Shown piece by piece: positions 1 through 7,393 of a stretch of DNA of 64,000 nucleotides. Numbering within the stretch: the stretch's first letter is position 1; every line of letters begins with the position of its first letter. This DNA comes from Azospirillum sp. TSH58. Its GTDB lineage: Bacteria; Pseudomonadota; Alphaproteobacteria; Azospirillales; Azospirillaceae. Made by a program: the position numbers and the translations under genes. The stretch covers positions 62,001 to 126,000 of the forward strand of contig NZ_CP022364.1 in the NCBI RefSeq assembly GCF_003119115.1. Direction: 5' to 3'. A model generated the notes under the pieces. That model saw only the letters and a program-made list of their open reading frames with translations. It was not told the DNA's origin and did not search any database.

Positions 1-2
1 GT

Positions 3-215
3 GGTGCGGGCGTGACCGAGGGCGTGTTCATCCTGCCGAAGAAGCCGGCCGCCGTGATCGCCGTGGGCGGCCGGGTGAGCTGGGACAACGCTGCGCACCA
101 GTGCGACGCGCCCGGCGCCGGGCTTTACCCGGTGGGCGTGGCTGTGGAGGCCGCCGGCAATGGGGCCAGCACGGTCACGGTGCGGCTGGACGGCGTGAGC
201 ACCGCGGCGGCCTGA
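3..215 (+). CDS. DUF2190-type phage protein, 3' part only
   Basis: The reading frame is open from the window edge to a TGA at 213-215, so this is the C-terminal part of a longer gene. The visible residues (FILPKKPAAVIAVGGRVSWD, then YPVGVAVEAAGNGASTVTVR, ending VRLDGV) match the pattern of DUF2190 proteins, small beta-rich proteins found next to phage capsid genes and thought to decorate or stabilise the head. A perfect hairpin terminator follows at 241-275, so this is the last gene of its transcript. It supports a phage origin for the left part of the window. The family call is from remembered sequence pattern only. Confidence 0.6.
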   Translation, partial: GAGVTEGVFILPKKPAAVIAVGGRVSWDNAAHQCDAPGAGLYPVGVAVEAAGNGASTVTVRLDGVSTAAA

Positions 216-240
216 CCTGGGCGGACACGCCCGATCCATG

Positions 241-275
241 AGCCGGCCGGCGCGTCATGCCCGGCCGGCTTTTCT
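241..275 (+). terminator. Rho-independent terminator after the DUF2190 gene
   Basis: Arms AGCCGGCCGG (241-250) and CCGGCCGGCT (261-270) are perfectly complementary and are followed by TTTTCT. It separates the DUF2190 gene from the SpoVG-like gene, so the latter should start downstream of it. Confidence 0.8.
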
Positions 276-288
276 ATGCGAGGTGACC

Positions 289-591
289 ATGAGCAAGCCT
301 GAATCGTCGTGCCCGGCCGTCGAGGTGCTGGACCTTCGCCTGTCAGAAGGGACCGGACAGACGCTGGCCGTTGCCGTCGTTCAGGCGGGGCCGGTGGAGA
401 TCCGTAACGTGCGGGTGACCGACCGGGACGGGCGGCTGTTCGTGCGGCTGCCCGGCACCCTCATGAAGAAGCGGCTGAAGCCGGCCGTCTGCCTCGATGA
501 GCCGGTGTTTCTGGAGCTGCGCGAAGCGGTGCTGGCGGAGTACCGGGTGGCGACCGAGGCGGACCCGTGGGGCACCTCTCAGGCGCTGTAG
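289..591 (+). CDS. SpoVG-like protein
   Basis: A 100-residue protein with the SpoVG layout: an N-terminal strand (VEVLDLRL), a central block reading IRNVRVTDRDGRLFVRLPG and a C-terminal helix ELREAVLAEYR. These correspond to the DIRVI..GLFVAMPS and VLAEY blocks of SpoVG, a small nucleic-acid-binding regulator in Firmicutes that also occurs in phages and islands of proteobacteria. The ATG at 289 follows GAGGTGACC and lies downstream of the terminator hairpin; an upstream ATG at 238 would put the hairpin inside the gene. The fold assignment is fairly good; the role in this element is unknown. Binding nucleic acid is inferred from the family. Confidence 0.55.
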   Translation: MSKPESSCPAVEVLDLRLSEGTGQTLAVAVVQAGPVEIRNVRVTDRDGRLFVRLPGTLMKKRLKPAVCLDEPVFLELREAVLAEYRVATEADPWGTSQAL

Positions 592-678
592 CGGCTGCTC
601 TGGCCGGCGAGACCGGCCCGAGCATCAACAGCACTGACGAAGGGCCGCAGGGGTTCTTGGTGGTGTGAGGGGAAAGGT

Positions 679-1353
679 TTATATTCGAAGAAATACACTC
701 GCGCGATCCTGCCTGACAAGTTTATATCTCTCCAATTCCTGTGCAATACCGCTATATTTGTATTCATAATATGCAACAACAGGAGACGCGACCTCCTCGA
801 CCTCGTAAGCTATCAAGTATTCATTTAATCTCATTATTAAAATTGACAGCTCTTGAAGTATCATGTAGTTATGGCTTTCTTCTATGTTTGCGCCATTTTT
901 CTTGCATGCCTCCATGAATTCAAGGGCGCTTTTCAACGAATCCGAATATCTAGATGACATATGGTATTTAGTGTTTAAACAAGATTGAATGTCCAAGTCA
1001 AGAAGGCCAAGAACTTTCAAAATGCTGTTTTTCCGGGATTCGGTCTCAGTATGGGCTAGTTGCCTTTGACTGGTTTCTCTACTTTGAGCCAATTCGACTT
1101 TCGTTGCGGCAAGGGTCTCGTTGGAGATGCGCAACTCCTCTGCCTGCATGGCTGTAGTGTACAGCACAGCGATCAACGTTATAAAGTTGAGAAACGGCCC
1201 AACCACACCGCCAAGGAAGCCGCCAGCCTCGTTCATGGCGGCGGTAGTGGTGCCCCAGCCCCACCCGAACCGGTATAGCGCATAGGCGTTGAAGGCCAAA
1301 CAGATAGCGCCAGCTGCTACGGCCAGCCATGTGAGTTTGGTTTTCGTCTTCAT
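679..1353 (-). CDS. Membrane-anchored orphan protein of the mobile element
   Basis: A 224-residue protein. Two hydrophobic segments lie at the N terminus (about residues 6-27 and 43-66, the latter containing GGVVGPFLNFITLIAVLYTT), followed by a coiled-coil-like stretch rich in E, Q and S and a helical C-terminal domain, probably cytoplasmic. The ATG at 1353 is chosen because AGAGAAG lies six bases upstream and the membrane segment begins directly after it; upstream in-frame starts lack a ribosome site. The C-terminal two thirds are visibly AT-rich compared with the chromosome, which suggests transfer. The layout resembles membrane-anchored abortive-infection-type proteins, but I recognise no family and assign no function. 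Confidence 0.6.
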   Translation of the reverse strand: MKTKTKLTWLAVAAGAICLAFNAYALYRFGWGWGTTTAAMNEAGGFLGGVVGPFLNFITLIAVLYTTAMQAEELRISNETLAATKVELAQSRETSQRQLAHTETESRKNSILKVLGLLDLDIQSCLNTKYHMSSRYSDSLKSALEFMEACKKNGANIEESHNYMILQELSILIMRLNEYLIAYEVEEVASPVVAYYEYKYSGIAQELERYKLVRQDRASVFLRI

Positions 1354-1870
1354 GGTAGGCTTCTCTGCACGTATGGGAGCGGCTTTCATGATCATATTCA
1401 ACCTGTTTAGGAGGTGCAGCCGGTTTGTGGAGCCGTGCCGGCGCGCGCAGAGTGTCCGCCCTCCGGTCAGTGACAATCCAGACCCGTTAGCTCAAGCTCT
1501 GACGGCCCGTGGATGGCTTGTGTGTGGGGGGGGCTACCAGGGGTGGCCCGTTCGGGCTTGTTGCGCTCTGCGGCCTTCTGGCGGGCTTCTTCGGATGGGT
1601 CTGGTCTGTGGTGGTGCTGCCGTCCAGCGTCATGGAGGGGAGGGGCAACAGGCCGGCGCTGCGCCCTGCTGGACCGCTGTTCGGTGAGCTGATGGCCGAG
1701 GCGTTGGGGATGTGCGCCCGTGGGTGGAAGGGGGGACCTGTGCCTACCTTCTCTGGTACGACGTCAGGTGCCGGGGCGTCCCATCACCGCCTGTGTGTAA
1801 GGAGGGGCTTGCGAGTGTGCTTTGGTCGAGTGTTTATATTCTACAGGCCATTTTAACTTGGGGATGTAAT
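1354..1870. other. Gene-poor stretch in the mobile element
   Basis: GC-rich sequence between two divergent AT-rich genes. Open frames exist (for example from a GTG at 1509, with a hydrophobic stretch) but none has a convincing ribosome site or recognisable product. Composition changes sharply near 1835, where the AT-rich cargo gene begins. Confidence 0.4.
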
Positions 1871-3016
1871 ATGGTTGATAAAAAAAGACGAGAAGAAAAT
1901 AAACTGAAGTCAGAAATCAAGAAAGGAATGAAGAAAGTGCCTCCAGGTATGATAATATCTGTTAATTATGATTTAGGGAGTGAAAAATGGATATCAACAT
2001 ATCGAGTATATGACGGCTCTCTTCATGAGGGCGTTGGTGCTACAGAAAACTTATCGAGGCTGATTGCAATGTTGAAGGCCGCAGTGTATGCGGAAGATGG
2101 ATACCAAACAATAATTCCTGAAATTGAAGACAGGGAAAAGAAGTATCTACGATGGAAGAATGATTTAAGATATATTTTGGATCAGCAGACGCGTGTAATC
2201 GACTATCTTATACACATTCTATCTGGAAATGATATTGGATCGGATGTAGATATTGAAAAAATTAAAACCAATAGCAATGTTATCATGCCGTTGCTGCTTA
2301 TGATTCAAGCTGTTGGCGTTTCGGAGCACTCTATATATCAATTATCGTCTTATACAAGCATGAATATTAGAGACTGTTATTCAATTGGAAGATCCATTTT
2401 GGAGACTTGTGTTAATATATGCCTATTGCACACCTTGGGAATCGATGCAGTAAATAGAGCCGAGAGACACGCGCTTCAGAAATACTTTAGGGACCTAGAT
2501 AGAAAAGTTCATTTAACTAACGTCAAAGTTAATTTGAAGAGTGAGCTAGCCAGTAAGATCGATCCTTCTACAGTCCCTGGACTTAATGATGCAATAAAAG
2601 AATTTTCAAAAAAAGATGGGAGCGAAGTTAGGGATTGGATAGATATGAGTATCGATAAAAAAATAGACATAGTAGCTGAATCGCATCCTATTCATTTGGG
2701 AACAACTCTTGCTGCGGCAAGGATGGCTCTATACAGGCATTCATCAGAAATACTACATGGAACTTTATTTGGTGTAAGGTACTTTTTTGCGCCGAATATT
2801 TTTGTAAAAGGTCCTGCTTCATCAAGAGAGGAGATGATCGAGAACTTGTATGAGCACTTCCTTTCATGTTTTACGGCAATATACTTTTCGATTGACGTTA
2901 TGATTGAAATACTCAGTGTTGAGTACGGGTTGAGTGGCGTTAGAGAACGTCGCTCTGCTCTTTTGGGGCGGTTGCTGAAACTTGAATTCATAAAAGATGC
3001 TGAAAAGGCGGAATAG
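1871..3016 (+). CDS. AT-rich orphan protein, DUF5677-like
   Basis: A 381-residue soluble, mostly helical protein. The ATG at 1871 follows GGGGATGTAAT and begins a Lys/Glu-rich N terminus (MVDKKRREEN). The middle segment around RSILETCVNICLLHTLG (about residues 178-194) and the later LYRHSSEILHGTLFG (about 292-306) resemble the helical core of DUF5677-type proteins, seen in bacterial islands and defence neighbourhoods, with no established activity known to me. Codon use is strongly AT-rich, quite unlike the chromosome, so recent transfer is likely. It stands alone between two gene-poor stretches. The family call is tentative. Confidence 0.6.
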   Translation: MVDKKRREENKLKSEIKKGMKKVPPGMIISVNYDLGSEKWISTYRVYDGSLHEGVGATENLSRLIAMLKAAVYAEDGYQTIIPEIEDREKKYLRWKNDLRYILDQQTRVIDYLIHILSGNDIGSDVDIEKIKTNSNVIMPLLLMIQAVGVSEHSIYQLSSYTSMNIRDCYSIGRSILETCVNICLLHTLGIDAVNRAERHALQKYFRDLDRKVHLTNVKVNLKSELASKIDPSTVPGLNDAIKEFSKKDGSEVRDWIDMSIDKKIDIVAESHPIHLGTTLAAARMALYRHSSEILHGTLFGVRYFFAPNIFVKGPASSREEMIENLYEHFLSCFTAIYFSIDVMIEILSVEYGLSGVRERRSALLGRLLKLEFIKDAEKAE

Positions 3017-3299
3017 AATTCAGATAGGCCTTCTCTTCAGGTGTCAAATCCTTCCCGCTTTACCACCTTGTCGCCGTCCAGCCCGTAGGGCAGGGGGCGA
3101 CAACCCCGACTTCATCGGGGGGCACTCACCCGCTGGCCTGGAGCTGCTCACCTGCATGGTGATGATGGTGACGCAGTTCGCCAGCCGGGTGGGGAGGGGC
3201 GTTGTCCGCCCTTCTGGCGCTGGGAGTCTACTCGACCGGCGGCCGGCTGGCGGTTGCCCGGTAGATCGCGCTCTGGTGGGCTGTGGGAGCGGGAAGCTA
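3017..3299. other. Gene-poor stretch before the IS elements
   Basis: GC-rich, no convincing gene. A short frame near 3205-3262 reads LSALLALGVYSTGGRLAVAR before a TAG and could be the tail of a decayed hydrophobic protein. The TA at 3298-3299 is the left target duplication of the IS630 element. Confidence 0.35.
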
Positions 3300-3357
3300 G
3301 TGCACTGACGCAGACATAGGATTCACAAAGGGTTGCCGACGTGCGATTCTGTCGGCA

Positions 3358-3387
3358 TGGCCCAGACTGTCAGTGTCATTGTTAACC
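3358..3387 (+). pseudogene. 5' fragment of the IS630 transposase gene
   Basis: An ATG 58 bases inside the left IS630 end opens a frame encoding MAQTVSVIVN, which then runs into the IS110 and stops near 3480. This is a plausible N terminus for the IS630 transposase, whose body resumes at about 5000 with GAEDRARLAAIL. The join is inferred from element geometry, not from an alignment. Confidence 0.5.
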
Positions 3388-3388
3388 G

Positions 3389-3639
3389 GCATGCTGTTTT
3401 CCGGTGCTGGCCGGTGCTGGCGATTGGACCGCGGTTGCGGTATCGATCGTCCACCGGGATAGGGGCGCCGGGAGCATGAAACGGCGGCAGGCCGTCCTTA
3501 CGATGAGCTGCGAGCTCGCGTTGTTACATGGCCGCCTCCTACGACTTGCCCGGTTGCGCTGCGAGCGCGGATCCGTAGATGTCGTGCAAGCCCGCCAGCT
3601 CCCGAACCACCACTGGACGGACCACTGGAGGGAGGGAGC
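3389..3639 (+). ncRNA. Possible IS110 bridge-RNA region
   Basis: In IS110-group elements the long non-coding end upstream of the transposase encodes a structured bridge RNA that pairs with target and donor DNA. This stretch is in the right place and of suitable length, and has several self-complementary GC-rich segments. I could not fold it or identify the loops, so this is inference from family biology. Confidence 0.3.
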
Positions 3640-4839
3640 ATGCGCATCATCGGCATGGATATTCACCGCTCGTTCGCCCAAGTCGCCTTCCTGGTGGACG
3701 GCCAGGTGACAAAGGAAGCCAGGGTCGATCTTGCCCATGATCGCTTCCTGAAATTTGCCAAGACCCTTGAGCCGACCGACGAGGTGGTCATCGAGGCCAC
3801 TGGCAACAGCTCGGCTGTGGAGCGTGTTCTGCGGCCTTTCGTCAAGCGGGTCGCCGTGGCCAATCCCCGGCTCGTGCGGGCCATCGCCTATGCCCGCGTG
3901 AAGACCGACAAGATTGACGCGGTGATCCTGGCGCGCCTGCATGCGGCGGGCTTCCTGCCGGAGGTCTGGGTTCCCGATGACGACACGATCCGTCGCCGGC
4001 GAACGATCACGGAACGCTCGGGGATCGTCGAGCACATGGTGCGGGTCAAGAGCCGCATCCACGCCATCCTGCACGGGAACCTGATCCCGAAATACGAAGG
4101 CTGTCTGTTCAGCAAAGCCGGCCGTGCCTGGCTGGCACGCCTGCCGTTGCCGTCCCAGGAGCAGGCCATCCTCACCCGCTTGGTGGCAGAACTGGAACGG
4201 GTGAGCGTGCAACTGGCCGAGACCGACAAGGGGATTGCCCAGCAGGCGCTGGACGATCCGCAGGCGCGCCGGCTGATGACCATCCCCGGAGTGGGCACCG
4301 TGGTCGCCCTGACCGTCTTGGCGTCGATCGGGACTATCTCCCGCTTTCCGACCCCCGAGAAGCTCAGCAGCTACTTCGGTCTGACCCCGACAACCCAACA
4401 GTCCGGCGACCATCCGGCCCGCCATGGGCGTATCTCTCGACAGGGCAACGCCGCGGCCCGCGCGGTGTTGGTCGAGGCCGCTTGGTCGGCGAAGATGGCG
4501 CCGGGACCGCTGCGGGCCTTCTTCAACCGGGTGCAGAAGAAGGCCGGAGCCGGCGCGGCCGCAGTGGCCACTGCCCGCAAGTTGGCGGTCCTCATCTGGC
4601 ATGTGCTGAGCGATGACAAGGACTATGCCTACGCCCGCCCCGCCTTCACCGCCATGAAGTTGCGCAAGGCCGCCCTGAAGGCAGGCGCCCCGCGGGAATA
4701 CGGCAAGGCCGGCCCCGGTCGGGACTATTGGATCAAGGAGATCCGGCAACGCGAGGCGGAGTATGTCGAACGCGCCGAACGCGCCTACGAGCGGATGGTG
4801 GAAGCCTGGAAGGAGCGACCATCGGCGCCTGCCGGATGA
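3640..4839 (+). CDS. IS110-family DEDD transposase
   Basis: A 399-residue recombinase, complete and of normal family length. The N-terminal RuvC-like domain shows the acidic residues expected for DEDD chemistry: D7 in GMDIH, E52 in VVIEATGN, and D90 and D93 in VKTDKIDA. The C-terminal Transposase_20 domain begins with a helix-hairpin-helix-like MTIPGVGTVVALTVLASIG and continues through SYFGLTP and HGRISRQGNAAAR, where the family's nucleophilic serine lies. The ATG at 3640 follows GGAGGGAGC. The protein moves the element by DNA recombination guided, in characterised members, by an RNA. The gene appears intact, so the element may be active; it has disrupted the IS630 transposase. Confidence 0.93.
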   Translation: MRIIGMDIHRSFAQVAFLVDGQVTKEARVDLAHDRFLKFAKTLEPTDEVVIEATGNSSAVERVLRPFVKRVAVANPRLVRAIAYARVKTDKIDAVILARLHAAGFLPEVWVPDDDTIRRRRTITERSGIVEHMVRVKSRIHAILHGNLIPKYEGCLFSKAGRAWLARLPLPSQEQAILTRLVAELERVSVQLAETDKGIAQQALDDPQARRLMTIPGVGTVVALTVLASIGTISRFPTPEKLSSYFGLTPTTQQSGDHPARHGRISRQGNAAARAVLVEAAWSAKMAPGPLRAFFNRVQKKAGAGAAAVATARKLAVLIWHVLSDDKDYAYARPAFTAMKLRKAALKAGAPREYGKAGPGRDYWIKEIRQREAEYVERAERAYERMVEAWKERPSAPAG

Positions 4840-4945
4840 CGCCCCCCGCGTCAAGGCGGCCGCTCCGCGGCCCCGCGCTGACGCGCGGCTGCGGCCTTGA
4901 CCCGGGCTTCGTCATCCGGCGTCTGGCCAGCATGCGGTCGATGCT

Positions 4946-6043
4946 TTGCACCGACCGCATCGGTCCAATGCCCAATTGGAGGTTCTCAACATCATCCGTG
5001 GAGCGGAGGATCGCGCGCGCTTGGCGGCGATCCTCGGCGACCGGAACCGCCCGCAGAAGCATGTGCAGCGGGCGACCATCATCGCGCTCTCGGCCGAACG
5101 GCTGCCCGTCCTGGAGGTCGCCCGGCGCGCGGGTGTGAGCCGCCCGGCGGTGTGGCGATGGCAGGTGCGTTACGCTGAACAAGGCGTGGACGGGCTGTTG
5201 CGCGACAAGACGCGCAAACCCGGCAAGGCCCCGCTGCCCACGGCGACCGTCGCCAAGGTTCTGGCCCTGACCTGCTCGGAGCCGCCCGGCGCCGTGACGC
5301 ACTGGACCGGTCGGGCGATGGCCAAGACGGTCGGCATCAGCCTGCGCGCCGTGCAGCGCATCTGGGAGGCCAATCGCCTCCAGCCGCATCGCCTGCGCAC
5401 CTTCAAGCGCTCCACCGACCCTGCGTTCGCGACCAAGGTCGAGGACATTGTCGGGCTCTACATGGATCCGCCCTGCCACGCGGTGGTGCTGTCCATCGAC
5501 GAGAAGAGCCAAATCCAGGCACTCGACCGCACCCAGCCCGGCCTGCCGCTGAAGCCCGGCAAGTGCGGGACGATGACGCACGATTACAAACGCAACGGCA
5601 CCACCACGCTGTTCGCCGCGCTGAACACGCTGGACGGCACCGTGGTCGGACGCTGCATGCCCAAGCACACCCACAAGGAGTTCATCAGGTTCCTGAATGC
5701 TGTCGAGCGCGCCGTCCCGGCCGGCAAGGTGATCCACGCCATCGTCGATAACTACGCCACCCACAAGCACCCCAAGGTGCTGGACTGGCTGGCCGATCAT
5801 CCGCGCTGGGTCTTCCATTTCACGCCCAAATCGGCCTCGTGGATCAACGCCGTCGAGGGCTTCTTCTCGATCATTACGCGACGGAGCATCCGGCGTGGCG
5901 TCTTCAAATCCGTTGCTGATCTCCAGGACGCCATCACCCGCTACATCCGCGCGCACAACAAGGCCGCCAAGCCCTTTGTCTGGACCAAGCCCGCCGAAAC
6001 CATCTTCGCGAAACTCGACCGACTGCCTGCACCTTCTGAATGA
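4946..6043 (+). CDS. IS630-family transposase, displaced 5' end
   Basis: Body of a DDE transposase. Residue numbers count from the TTG at 4946. An N-terminal helix-turn-helix region (about 40-75, VARRAGVSRPAVWRWQVRY) binds the ends, and the catalytic core shows D185 in VLSIDEKSQ, D268 in HAIVDNYATHKH and E304 in WINAVEGFF. Family homology seems to begin only at residue 19 (about 5000); the first codons are likely IS110 sequence, because the IS110 insertion separated the native start (3358) from the body. Expression would need a new start, so function is doubtful although all catalytic residues remain. Confidence 0.85.
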   Translation: MHRPHRSNAQLEVLNIIRGAEDRARLAAILGDRNRPQKHVQRATIIALSAERLPVLEVARRAGVSRPAVWRWQVRYAEQGVDGLLRDKTRKPGKAPLPTATVAKVLALTCSEPPGAVTHWTGRAMAKTVGISLRAVQRIWEANRLQPHRLRTFKRSTDPAFATKVEDIVGLYMDPPCHAVVLSIDEKSQIQALDRTQPGLPLKPGKCGTMTHDYKRNGTTTLFAALNTLDGTVVGRCMPKHTHKEFIRFLNAVERAVPAGKVIHAIVDNYATHKHPKVLDWLADHPRWVFHFTPKSASWINAVEGFFSIITRRSIRRGVFKSVADLQDAITRYIRAHNKAAKPFVWTKPAETIFAKLDRLPAPSE

Positions 6044-6052
6044 GTCGGTGCA

Positions 6053-6823
6053 CTAGTTGGATGACCTTTTTAACTTGAACGCCCCAAGCAACGCTCTGAA
6101 GGGCCTTTTTGCCCCGACAGATTTTGCCTTCTTGAAGTCAATTTCCATCTCTCTCTTAATGGTGGGATGTTCCATAAGCTCTTGTGATAGTTTATCCATA
6201 TAGTGCTTCAGTGAATGCAGAAGAGATCTATCGATATCTGGTGGATGATTACCTGTAATATTATGCATGTAGCTGAAGCTGTGGTCAATAAATGAAAGCG
6301 AAACTTTTTCTATATCTGTAATTTGTTTTTTCGTTATAAAATTGCGATAAGCATTGATGTCAGTTATGCAAATATCAACGTCATGAATTGCGGAAGAAAT
6401 ATCGCTGCCAAGTAGTGCGTGAAGCTCCCAATTTGCTGAATGGAAATGGCTTCCGTCAAACTTTTGTGTCATGAAATTTGCATCATTGTCAGGTAATTTC
6501 TTACCATTCATCTTTAATTTGTGAAAGTGGATTTGTTGTTCGAGGTGATGAAGAGATTTGTTAACAATCATAGCTGTTCTGCGTGCATATGCATCAACGC
6601 GATTTTGATGGTTTCTCCTTTCGAAGTTAAATTGTTTCGATGCGCTTACGTAAGCAACTGCTGCGGCTAGTATTGCAAACAATCCAGCAATAATTGTTGC
6701 ATACCCCTGAAAATTACCAGCTGAAATTGCAGCGTCTGCTTGAATATAAGCACTTCTCAGACTGTTTTCGAATTCTGAAGTGAAGGGAAATTCTATATTG
6801 GCTTTTGGTGTTGATTCCATCAC
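6053..6823 (-). CDS. Membrane-anchored AT-rich orphan protein
   Basis: A 256-residue protein with one clear hydrophobic segment at about residues 40-61 (YATIIAGLFAILAAAVAYVS), then a long, His- and Lys-rich helical region likely facing the cytoplasm. The start codons ATGATG lie at 6823 and 6820, preceded by an AAGGATATTACGTG ribosome-site-like sequence. Base composition is AT-rich like the other cargo genes. The stop codon TAG (6055-6053) is formed with the TA duplicated by IS630, and joining the IS630 flanks also gives TAG, so the protein is unchanged by the insertion. I recognise no family. Size and layout resemble the orphan at 679-1353. Confidence 0.65.
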   Translation of the reverse strand: MMESTPKANIEFPFTSEFENSLRSAYIQADAAISAGNFQGYATIIAGLFAILAAAVAYVSASKQFNFERRNHQNRVDAYARRTAMIVNKSLHHLEQQIHFHKLKMNGKKLPDNDANFMTQKFDGSHFHSANWELHALLGSDISSAIHDVDICITDINAYRNFITKKQITDIEKVSLSFIDHSFSYMHNITGNHPPDIDRSLLHSLKHYMDKLSQELMEHPTIKREMEIDFKKAKSVGAKRPFRALLGAFKLKRSSN

Positions 6824-7003
6824 GTAATATCCTTGCTGCCGATGTATCTTAATTGTGCTTCCGGCCCTCTCTTTCCCTGACGGGGCCTTCCGGCATGAAC
6901 TCGACTCAGTAGCCTGCGGGGCGGTCCATCACCCCTTCGGCAGATAGCCCCGCCGCCCAATCACACCTTCAGCACCCGCTCGACCAGCGACGACAGTGAC
7001 CAG

Positions 7004-7255
7004 TTATCGCCCATCGCTGCCCTTCCTCAGCCGTACTCCCGCCCCCCCGCCATTCTCCGGGATGAACTCGACGCCAGCCGCTTCCATAGCCGTGCGGATA
7101 GCGGTGAGGGTGCGCGGCTGAGGTGCTGTATCCCCTTTCTCAAACCGGACAAGGGATCGCTTCGCAACCTCTCCGTTGGTTGCTTCGGCAAGCTCATCTT
7201 GACTCCAGTTCAAGAGTCCCCTGGCCGCACGGCATTGGGCTGGTGTTATCGACAT
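7004..7255 (-). CDS. XRE-family repressor
   Basis: An 83-residue protein that is essentially one Cro/C1-type helix-turn-helix domain: residues about 5-60 read ITPAQCRAARGLLNWSQDEL, then a second helix, then RFEKGDTAPQPRTLTAIRTA. The ATG at 7255 is preferred because homologous short regulators begin just before ITP; an ATG at 7276 would add seven residues encoded by operator sequence. A promoter and two 19-bp operator copies lie directly upstream, one inside the -35/-10 spacer, which predicts autorepression. It is divergent from the antirepressor-like gene at 7394, a usual control-region layout for a mobile element. Confidence 0.85.
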   Translation of the reverse strand: MSITPAQCRAARGLLNWSQDELAEATNGEVAKRSLVRFEKGDTAPQPRTLTAIRTAMEAAGVEFIPENGGGAGVRLRKGSDGR

Positions 7256-7321
7256 GGCACTTTTAGTGACATTCATTGTTGACCGATGCCGTATGATATG
7301 GCACTTTTAGTGACATAGCAA
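7254..7321 (-). promoter_or_regulatory. Repressor promoter with two operators
   Basis: The sequence ATGGCACTTTTAGTGACAT occurs twice, at 7254-7272 and 7298-7316, 44 bp apart. Each contains the near-perfect palindrome TG-x-CACT-TTT-AGTG-x-CA. On the minus strand TTGCTA (7321-7316) and TATCAT (7298-7293) form a sigma-70-like promoter with a 17-bp spacer that is exactly the second operator copy. The first copy lies next to the repressor start codon. Binding by the adjacent XRE protein would block both promoter and early transcript. Confidence 0.7.
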
Positions 7322-7393
7322 GCGCGGCCGAACCGGGTGTTGGGAGCATCCGGCCCGGCCTGACCACAATCGAGCTAACTGGAGCTACGGATC

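Larger units (their letters stand above)
3388..4999 (+). mobile_element. IS110-family element nested in IS630
   Basis: This about 1.6 kb segment contains a DEDD-type transposase (3640-4839) with a long non-coding left end (about 250 nt) and a right end of about 160 nt. IS110 elements have no conventional terminal inverted repeats and make no clear target duplication, so the borders are inferred from where the IS630 coding frame breaks off and resumes; they may be wrong by tens of bases. Confidence 0.6.
3300..6053 (+). mobile_element. IS630-family element, interrupted by IS110
   Basis: The left end reads GTGCACTGAC at 3300 and the right end, read inwards, GTGCACCGAC from 6053; nine of ten bases match. 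Both are flanked by TA (3298-3299 and 6054-6055), the hallmark target duplication of the IS630/Tc1 group. Removing the inserted IS110 (about 3388-4999) leaves roughly 1.1 kb, a normal IS630 length. The DDE transposase body ends ten bases before the right end. The outer ends are well supported; the exact IS110 junctions are not. Confidence 0.75.

Noticed and set aside
4946..4957. TTGCACCGACCG as an alternative left end of IS630
   Set aside because: It resembles the right inverted repeat over nine bases but lacks a flanking TA, unlike the end at 3300.
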